This document shows positions 54,803-60,342 of a DNA stretch of 60,342 bases, piece after piece (position 1 is the stretch's first letter; each line of letters begins with the position of its first letter). Below the pieces are notes generated by a model that saw only the letters and a list, made by a program, of their open reading frames with translations, was not told the origin of the DNA and made no database searches. A program made the position numbers and the translations under genes. The DNA comes from Eubacteriaceae bacterium. Lineage in GTDB: Bacteria > Bacillota > Clostridia > Eubacteriales > Anaerofustaceae. The stretch is taken from contig WRIE01000011.1 in assembly GCA_009782875.1 (NCBI GenBank), positions 1-60,342 on the forward strand, written 5' to 3'.

Positions 54803-55123
54803 CTAATATAGCAGCCTAGATTTTGTTTGGGTAATCCTCTGCCCCAAAAAAGAACGGTAGATATTCACGGCTTTCCCTGCCTCGTCTATCTTGAAGATTA
54901 GCACATAGTTCTTGATCTGCGCTTTTCGGTAGCCTTCCTTGGCTAGGTGCTCGTCACTGCACAGCGCGTAAATTAATGGGTTTTTTTCAAGCCGGGCATA
55001 GCATTTATGTACTTCATCCATAAAGCTGGATGCAGCCTTTGGCGCAAAAAGGCTGTCTTTGATATATCCAACGATCATATGCAGATCCCTATGGGCAAGA
55101 GCAGACACGGTTCTTTTATACAT
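54803..55123 (-). CDS. RelE/ParE-family toxin
   Basis: A 106-residue basic protein starting M-Y-K-R-T-V-S-A-L-A, with D-L-H-M-I-V-G-Y-I, A-R-L-E-K-N-P and G-Y-R-K-A-Q-I-K-N-Y-V-L-I-F-K-I-D, the standard ParE layout. ParE toxins poison gyrase, RelE toxins cut ribosome-bound mRNA; which applies is open. The start overlaps the stop of an antitoxin tail (ATGTATAA), but the antitoxin is truncated upstream. Confidence 0.82.
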   Translation of the reverse strand: MYKRTVSALAHRDLHMIVGYIKDSLFAPKAASSFMDEVHKCYARLEKNPLIYALCSDEHLAKEGYRKAQIKNYVLIFKIDEAGKAVNIYRSFLGQRITQTKSRLLY

Positions 55124-55193
55124 TGAACTCTGCGCGTATGGCCCCAAGCGACTCAGCTGCGTCTATCACTTCTCCTGCGGCAATCCGGGCCTC
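55116..55193 (-). pseudogene. Truncated antitoxin, C-terminal tail only
   Basis: Minus-strand frame ending at TAA 55118-55116 reads A-R-I-A-A-G-E-V-I-D-A-A-E-S-L-G-A-I-R-A-E-F, typical of the toxin-binding tail of Phd/RelB-type antitoxins. Upstream of about 55193 the sequence becomes a transposase in the other direction, so the DNA-binding half is gone. Confidence 0.65.
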
Positions 55194-55842
55194 GGCCGGT
55201 CTACTACAACATCTACAGCGGGAGCATCCCCGGCAAGTCGTACATGCAGTTCATGATGGACCAGGCGAAGAGCCTGGGCATCGGCGGCATTTGCTTTGTC
55301 ATAGACCGGGGGTTTGTGGCGAAGGACAACTTCTATTATATGGAGGAGAACAAGTTCTCCTTGGTGGCTGCGATGCCGGGGAGCCTCCTGGAGGCTCAGA
55401 GGCTTGTCAGCGAAAACAATGCGGATATCCGCAAAGCGTCGAACCGCATCGCAGGGCTGGGCGTCTATGCGAAAAAAGTCCCTTTCGAGATGGAAGGCTG
55501 CCCGCTCGACGCCCACATATACTTCGACGCGTCAAAGCAGGCGCTTGACGAAAAGGAGCTGCACAGCCGCATCGAGAGGCTTGAGGCGGAGCTTGGCAAG
55601 ATGGGCCGGACCATGCGGGCGACAAAAAAATACAGGGACTATTTTGCTGTCGATGAAAAAATGCGCCAGCAGGGACCGGGTTTGAGCTTGACGAGGCGAA
55701 AGTGGACGAGAAACTGAGCCGAGCCGGGTTTTTCATATTGCTAAGCAGCAAGGATGGGCTCAGCAGTGAAGAGGCTCTCAAGATTTACCACGGCAAGGAC
55801 GTGATTGAAAAGAACTATTTGCTCCGCTTGCACAAGCTCTAG
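55194..55842 (+). pseudogene. IS4/IS1634-type transposase fragment, frameshifted
   Basis: The frame enters abruptly with V-Y-Y-N-I-Y-S-G-S-I-P-G-K-S, then C-F-V-I-D-R-G-F-V-A-K-D-N, matching the DDE-region of large IS1634-type transposases. At about 55675 the sense moves one frame into F-E-L-D-E-A-K-V-D-E-K-L and A-L-K-I-Y-H-G-K-D-V-I-E-K, ending TAG 55840-55842. The N-terminus and C-terminus are missing. Its left border is the point where the antitoxin is cut. Confidence 0.72.
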
Positions 55843-55893
55843 CCCTAAGCTTTCCAAGTCGGCTGACTCTGCCCCTTATAGGGGCAATTTTCA

Positions 55894-55957
55894 AACCACC
55901 CCTTGAATGGGTGGTTCCTGATTTTTTGACTCTCACCCGCATAGCGGGTGGTTTTTT
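55894..55957 (+). terminator. Two hairpins after the transposase fragment
   Basis: AACCACCC / GGGTGGTT (55894-55916), then ACCCGC / GCGGGT (55935-55949) followed by GGTTTTTTG. The second has terminator form on the plus strand. Confidence 0.55.
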
Positions 55958-56014
55958 GTTGATGGCAGTTGACACTTTGCATCGATTCGATGCAAAGTGT
56001 CAACTGCCATCAAC
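55958..56014. repeat. Perfect 57-base palindrome
   Basis: Two 28-base arms (55958-55985 and 55987-56014) starting GTTGATGGCAGTTGACAC are exact inverted repeats with a single T (55986) between. This may be two element ends abutting, a miniature element or a cruciform site. It follows the IS1634-type relic. Confidence 0.95.
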
Positions 56015-56028
56015 AGGCTAAAGCCTAG

Positions 56029-56080
56029 GGCAGAAAAATAAAAACAGCTCAAACCCGCTAACTATGCAGGTTTGAGCTGT
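56029..56080 (-). terminator. Terminator of the lipoprotein unit
   Basis: On the minus strand ACAGCTCAAACC pairs with GGTTTGAGCTGT, followed by TTTTTATTTTT. It ends the unit that includes the lipoprotein gene. Confidence 0.85.
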
Positions 56081-56123
56081 GCTAAAAGGTCAAAATCCTC
56101 AAACTTGGGTAATCTGCATACGA

Positions 56124-56288
56124 CTAAAGCATATCTTCGTGGCAACCCACATCGACAAGAAGGATGATCCCGCCAGTTTTGTGTTTCCACAAGATCCGGA
56201 TGTCCATGTTAGCGCTGCTCTCAAAAACATCCTCAAGGCTCTAAGCCTTTTTTTCTGCTTTGTATTTGTGTATGCCTTGTCCAATCAT
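56124..56288 (-). CDS. 54-residue RelE-like small protein
   Basis: The ATG at 56288 overlaps the lipoprotein stop (ATGA) and the frame ends at TAG 56126-56124. The second half, D-I-R-I-L-W-K-H-K-T-G-G-I-I-L-L-V-D-V-G-C-H-E-D-M-L, resembles the C-terminal strands of RelE-type toxins (R-I-I-Y ... V-L-L-D-V-G-H-x-D-x-V-Y). The N-terminal half of such a domain is missing. It is either a remnant or a distinct small gene coupled to the lipoprotein gene. Confidence 0.4.
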
Positions 56289-57226
56289 TTAACAATAGGA
56301 CCATCATCCATTTGATCCATGGAGTCGTCAGTTTGGACAATAGGATCTTCAATTTGGATAATCGAGTAGAAGCTTTCTGCGGGGACTGCGATGAAATCCG
56401 TCGAAAAAGGTCCCAGACCGCCCCTGGCGTTTTCCTTGAGCAGGATGCAGTAAGGCACATTTTGTCCAAGGCCAGGAGGAAGCATGATGAGGTCCCCTTC
56501 CGCATAAATTTGCCCATCAGCTTGCCCGCTTTTGACTATGCTGGCTTCCACAATGGTGTAGTCTGACACATATTTGTTCAGTTGCTGCTCCGGACCCAAA
56601 AGAACCTCCAGCACAACATCGGCTTCACTGTATGCGCCCTCCAGGCCCATGCTTTCAGAGAAAGACTGCAGGCCCATGCTTCCAGATGGTGCCTCACTGT
56701 ATTCGCGGCTTCTTTTCCCGAGCTCGCCGCTGGCTTCGGACTTTTGCGCTTCATTAATTAGCTGCTCGAGCGAGTATTCCCTCCCGCCTATTTCTGCCGG
56801 TGTGCCCTCTTGCACAAAAAAATCCTTGTCTATTGATGTGTATATGGTATGGGGATAATAGGCACTGTTCCCTCCGTATAGCATGAGGTGGGCTTCCCCT
56901 CCGATTATGTGCCGCCCCTCCACATACATCTCATACACTGTTATTTCGCCAGGCGCATAGCCGGCATAGTTTTCAACCACCTCATAGTGCAGTTCGTATG
57001 CGAAGTCGTCGAACTGCTCTATGCCGATGAGCTTTGCCCTAAGGAAATTTGTCGAGTGGGCTAAAAGATACTCAAGCCCCTCAAGACCCTCGGGGTCTGC
57101 TGCGCGTGTTGTATTAATAACCAAACCAGTGTTGTCCAGGATTTTTTCTGGTATGCCATTAGCAGAACAGCTTGCCAGAAAAATGCACAAGGACAGCACG
57201 AACACGATCGCAAGATTCTTCTTCAT
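56285..57226 (-). CDS. Predicted lipoprotein of unknown function
   Basis: A 313-residue protein with a signal peptide and lipobox F-L-A-S-C (Cys20). The mature part is acidic; it has a Glu/Ser-rich middle (residues 160-205) including the near-repeat S-G-S-M-G-L-Q and S-E-S-M-G-L-E, and an Asp-rich tail. GGAGGTG precedes the ATG at 57226. It lies 65 bases downstream of the secreted protease gene and may share its transcript. No family recognised. Confidence 0.7.
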   Translation of the reverse strand: MKKNLAIVFVLSLCIFLASCSANGIPEKILDNTGLVINTTRAADPEGLEGLEYLLAHSTNFLRAKLIGIEQFDDFAYELHYEVVENYAGYAPGEITVYEMYVEGRHIIGGEAHLMLYGGNSAYYPHTIYTSIDKDFFVQEGTPAEIGGREYSLEQLINEAQKSEASGELGKRSREYSEAPSGSMGLQSFSESMGLEGAYSEADVVLEVLLGPEQQLNKYVSDYTIVEASIVKSGQADGQIYAEGDLIMLPPGLGQNVPYCILLKENARGGLGPFSTDFIAVPAESFYSIIQIEDPIVQTDDSMDQMDDGPIVK

Positions 57227-57291
57227 TTGCACCTCCAGTAGCTTATGGACAATTTGTTAGTAAAACAGCTTGTATATTTGTTGCAGATGTT

Positions 57292-59645
57292 CTATGTCTC
57301 TGGTTGTAAGAGCAGTTGGGCTATGGAAGATAAGGTTACATGGTCTACGGTTGCATGCATTATATCCGTGTTGTTTGATGAATGGCCAGCCCAGCCAAGC
57401 ATATGACCCATTTCGTGCATTGCGACCCAGTTATAACAGAGTTGCGTATCTCTCGCAAGTATGTTTGCGTGGGGGCTAGATGCTATTATATAAGTCATGC
57501 CTCTAGGGTCATATCTAAACACTGTTTTTTGCTTATTTGAATAAAGCACTGTATCCTCCACACTGAGCTTGTATGAAAAATTGAGACCGAGTAAGTCTTT
57601 ACCCACCCAATATGGGTGAAGATTATTAAGTTGATCCCATGTGCAGCCAACTATGTTGAACCGGGCACTTGTGGAGGACGACTGGTAGATATTTATTGGC
57701 AGGGCATTATTCCACTGGCTACTGGCTTTAGAAATTGCGCTGCGTATCGCTGTTTGGTCACTATTTGAAACCGTACTTCGGAAAGCAATATTATAATCGG
57801 CGTGCGTTTTTAAAAAACCGACATGGTCTTCCTCTGAATCGTGCCAATAATTCAGTGTTCTCTGCCTGACAGTGACCGTGCATGTGGCGGATTTGCCCCC
57901 GCCGTTGCTGTGATGGTCGCGGTCCCGGCCGCCTTGCCCGTCACCAGCCCGCCGAGGCTGACTGTCGCCACGTTAGAGTTGCTCGAGCTCCATGCCACTG
58001 CCGCGTTTGTCGCGTTTGACGGGCTCACGGCCGCCATCAGTGTCGTTTGCGCCCCTATGCCGATGTTTGCCGACGTCGGAGACACTGACACCTGTGACAG
58101 GCACGCCCGCAGCAGCCGTGTAGGTGATATGCAGCTCGGGCTTGTTCGGGGACAGGGCGTCAGAGGAGTACCACGTCTGCCAGATGTTGACATTGGACTC
58201 GTTGGTGTCCATGATTGTGAAGCCGTAGTTTGTGGCTGTCTTGTTCGCCCACTGCTGCACAATCGCTGTCACTGTCATGCTGTACCAGTTGCTGCCGCTG
58301 TGCGCCGCCTTGGACGAGCCTGACGCTGTGGTGTAGGCCGGCTTGTTGTTCCATGTGGCGGTGCCGGAGCTCCATGGGCCCGTGTTGCGGTAGGCGTACA
58401 CATTTGGCGTGCCAGCGCTGCTGTAGAGCCTCATGCGCAAAGTGGCTGATGTCACATTGGCGACGCCGGCCGGTATCGGGAAGTTTATCAGCGAGCGCAT
58501 GGCCCCGTATGGGGCGTCCCTCCCTGTCCGCAGGTATGTGGCGACCGAGCCGGAGTTGTAGTTTGAGTTGGGGCTTGCGCTGGCGACAAAAGTGTCGGGG
58601 ACGCTCGAGTTGGAGACCATTATCGTCGGGTCCAGGTAGATAGGGAACGCCCTCCCCGGGTTCGTGATGTATCCCTCGTCCAGGGTGACTGTGAGCATGT
58701 AGCTCTCGCCGCCCTGCCGCTCCAGCGTGTATCTGACCTGGTCTTCCCCTGCGGGCGCGCCATTCGCGTCAAAGGCGAAGAACTCGGCGATGCCCACGCT
58801 CGCGCCGCCGGCGTAGGCGAACACCGGGCAGCCGTCGCCGCCATAGCCCAGCTCCGCCCCCGGGGCGTAGATCTCGGACTGGAACTCGTTCGCCCCCGTG
58901 CGCCCGTTGATCACGATGTATTCCTTTACGGCACTCTCCGAGACAGTGTAGGTCAGGTCGGCGCCCTCATACGCTTCCTCGTAGATGACCGTCTCGCTCT
59001 CCGCAAAAAGCACGTCAGGCGCCGCGCTTGCCTTCCGGCGGCGCTGCCCCATTTGCTTTGGCTTTGCGCCGTTTTCTGTGACAGGGTTGAAAGCGAACTC
59101 ATGCCCCCCGAACTCGAGGAGCACCGCGAACCTCTTCCCCTGGCCCCGGGCCGCCCCCGTGTCCCCAAAATGCGCGGAGAAGAAATTCGCCTTGTTTTTT
59201 AGCGAGTAGCTGCCATGCCTAGTCGACTTTTCGGCTGCCACAATCGTGTTGTCGATTTGGCGCCAGCTGCCCCTTTTTCCGCTGCCCCGACTGCCGCGGC
59301 TGGGCTGCCCGGGCTCCGCGCCGCTTTCGCCCTCGTCCAGGTAGTGGACGGGCGAGGCGTAGACCACGGCCTGGAGCTGCCCGTTGCCAAGCAGGAAGGT
59401 CTTTGACTGGGCGTCGCGCATCTCCTCGATCTCATGCGCTATCCCTGCCCCCCCGCCGCTGGCGCCAGTGTTATAACCCGCAGCCTCGTAAATCTCATCG
59501 GCTATCCCTTCTTCCCTGGCGCTGGCATCGATGTTATACCTATTATAGCTGCCTTCCTGCCCTGCCCATGCGCAAGCGCAGGGCAGGAAGACGCGAGCAT
59601 CGCAACGGCGAGCAGGATGCTTGCCCATTTTTTCATGTTTTTCAT
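57292..59645 (-). pseudogene. Secreted multidomain metzincin-type protease, three frameshifts
   Basis: Starts at ATG 59645 after GGAGG. Order of parts: signal peptide (M-K-K-W-A-S-I-L-L-A-V-A-M-L ... A-L-A), a long secreted region, a DNRLRE-type beta domain (about 58640-58120; D-T-F-V-A-S-A-S-P-N-S-N-Y, then T-A-T-W-N-N-K-P), a BIG2 Ig-like domain (V-S-P-T-S-A-N-I-G ... A-T-I-T-A-T), and a zinc protease domain with H-E-M-G-H-M-L-G-W-A-G-H and the Met-turn D-I-M-H. Frame changes near 59570, 58090 and 57890 join the parts; the last is at a run of five G. It would be an exported peptidase of about 780 residues; the breaks may be decay or sequencing errors. Confidence 0.72.
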
Positions 59646-60012
59646 ATGCTGCCTCCAAAAATTTTTCGATGGGCGGATCCGCTTATTGTTTTTGCGGGCA
59701 TTGGCGCAGCGCAGACCCCTTCCATATCCATTTCCATGCACTGGTTCCATACAATGGCTTAATATTACCATTAAATTGGATATTACAGCAATATTACAAT
59801 GTAATTGTGATATAGCTGTAATCAAGGGTGCTTTTTTCCAAAAAATCCACTGGGTAATTGCCCGCCTGGGCTGTTTGGCATGTTTTTTTTTGCGGATCCG
59901 CCCTCTGCAGCCGTTTTCAGGATATATTTCCCAGTGGAATGCCCGCCCTGCAGCAGCATAGCTGCAAAGCACATTGTTCAATTTATTGCATATACAGCAA
60001 GGGGAAGGCAGC
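59646..60012. other. Region between the protease gene and relaxase start, possible oriT
   Basis: About 370 bases without a supported gene. It includes an imperfect 19-base dyad at 59782-59822 (given separately). The right part has several poly-T runs. Since a MobA/MobL-type gene starts at 60013, an origin of transfer could lie here. Confidence 0.35.
59782..59822. repeat. 19-base imperfect inverted repeat, candidate oriT dyad
   Basis: ATTACAGCAATATTACAAT and ATTGTGATATAGCTGTAAT are inverted repeats with two mismatches and a 3-base spacer. The sequence AAGGGTGC at 59825-59832 follows directly. Inverted repeats beside a nick site are usual in oriT of MobQ-type elements; no exact nick consensus is seen. 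Confidence 0.6.
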
Positions 60013-60114
60013 ATGGCGATATACCACTACCACAAAAAATTCGTGTCGCGCTTGAAGGGGCAGTCCACCACAACGGCCGCCGCCTACCGGGCGGGGCGAC
60101 CATACGGCGTTTAG
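60013..60114 (+). pseudogene. MobA/MobL relaxase N-terminus, interrupted
   Basis: Starting ATG 60013 with AAGGGGAAGG upstream, the frame gives M-A-I-Y-H-Y-H-K-K-F-V-S-R and G-Q-S-T-T-T-A-A-A-Y-R-A-G, the standard N-terminus of MobA/MobL (MobQ) relaxases. After A-Y-R-A-G it stops within eight codons. The IS200-type end begins about here, so the gene has been cut by insertion. Confidence 0.8.
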
Positions 60115-60202
60115 CTTCTGGAAACAGCTGTCATAACTCAAGATTAAGCCCCGCGCTAGGCGCGGGAGAATAGATAAGCGGAAGCGATACATATGATAAC
60201 AA

Positions 60203-60262
60203 GTCCTCCTCTGATAGAATTGACAATGGCATCGCAAACCAAAGCCAAAATCAGAGGAGGAC
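60203..60262 (+). promoter_or_regulatory. Hairpin that hides the tnpA ribosome site
   Basis: GTCCTCCTCTGAT (60203-60215) and ATCAGAGGAGGAC (60250-60262) are a perfect 13-base inverted repeat. The second arm contains the ribosome site GAGGAGG, 9 bases before the tnpA ATG. Pairing would block translation, as known for IS200. Confidence 0.8.
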
Positions 60263-60269
60263 ATCCATA

Positions 60270-60342
60270 ATGGACAACCAAAGCTTATCACATACCAAGT
60301 GGAATTGCATCTACCATATTGTGTTTATCCCAAAATATCGCC
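60270..60342 (+). CDS. tnpA: IS200/IS605-family transposase TnpA (N-terminus, cut by window edge)
   Basis: ATG 60270 gives M-D-N-Q-S-L-S-H-T-K-W-N-C and Y-H-I-V-F-I-P-K-Y-R, the typical N-terminus of Y1 HUH transposases of IS200. The catalytic H-U-H and Tyr lie beyond the window. The mRNA hairpin upstream would keep expression low. Confidence 0.9.
   Translation, partial: MDNQSLSHTKWNCIYHIVFIPKYR

Larger units (their letters stand above)
60100..60342 (+). mobile_element. IS200-type element, left part
   Basis: Begins inside the relaxase gene (border near 60095-60115), contains the subterminal hairpin CCCCGCGC / GGCGCGGG (60146-60163 approximately) and the tnpA leader and start. It runs out of the window. 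The layout is that of a single-gene IS200 element. Confidence 0.75.

Noticed and set aside
1..60342. CRISPR array
   Set aside because: No regularly spaced direct repeats were seen on either strand; the only close repeat is the single 30-base duplication at 54040-54130.

Overview
The window reads as chromosomal DNA of a low-to-medium GC anaerobic Firmicute, most likely in Clostridia. The grounds are strong Shine-Dalgarno sites, consensus sigma-A promoters, and three Firmicute-style leaders (a tryptophan T-box, an M-box and a cobalamin riboswitch that precedes an intrinsic terminator). The oxygen-independent cobalt-early corrin pathway points the same way. I cannot name the species.

Layout. 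1-4.2 kb: IS5-type transposase end, a lipoprotein, and a decayed phage-tail-like patch with a frameshifted GH18 gene and its degraded copy. 4.5-6.3 kb: a Cys-rich small protein, a methyltransferase and six tRNA genes. 6.7-8.7 kb: an NrtR-like Nudix regulator and a DUF362 protein. 9.1-15.3 kb: an IclR regulator and a catechol meta-cleavage set (ferredoxin, extradiol dioxygenase, hydrolase, hydratase, acylating acetaldehyde dehydrogenase, aldolase), split by a tnpB relic with a well-preserved omega-RNA-like right end. 15.4-18.0 kb: metallophosphoesterase and pyruvate kinase. 18.2-22.9 kb: trpDCFBA under a T-box, without trpE or trpG. 23.1-24.7 kb: ClbS/DfsB-like protein and WYL regulator. 25.1-28.4 kb: a URO-D-family methyltransferase gene followed by hgcA and hgcB, the mercury-methylation pair. 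28.4-31.8 kb: magnesium ATPase mgtA under an M-box. 32.2-33.5 kb: MFS exporter. 33.5-50.4 kb: one long minus-strand hem/cbi operon under a B12 riboswitch. 51-52.6 kb: DegV protein and tRNA-Leu. 52.7-60.3 kb: a graveyard of broken genes and mobile elements ending in a relaxase start cut by an IS200-type element.

The strongest observation is hgcAB. HgcA carries the cap-helix motif N-V-W-C-A-A-G-K and a membrane domain; HgcB carries two 4Fe-4S motifs, a lone Cys and a terminal Cys pair. HgcA needs a corrinoid, and the same window encodes all steps from glutamyl-tRNA to cobyrinic acid a,c-diamide plus part of an ECF cobalt transporter. A corrinoid-type methyltransferase gene lies directly upstream of hgcA. 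A functional link between these is inference.

The oxygen-consuming catechol pathway is unexpected beside oxygen-labile systems. Several genes near the window ends carry one-base frameshifts, some at homopolymers, so either decay or sequencing error is possible there.
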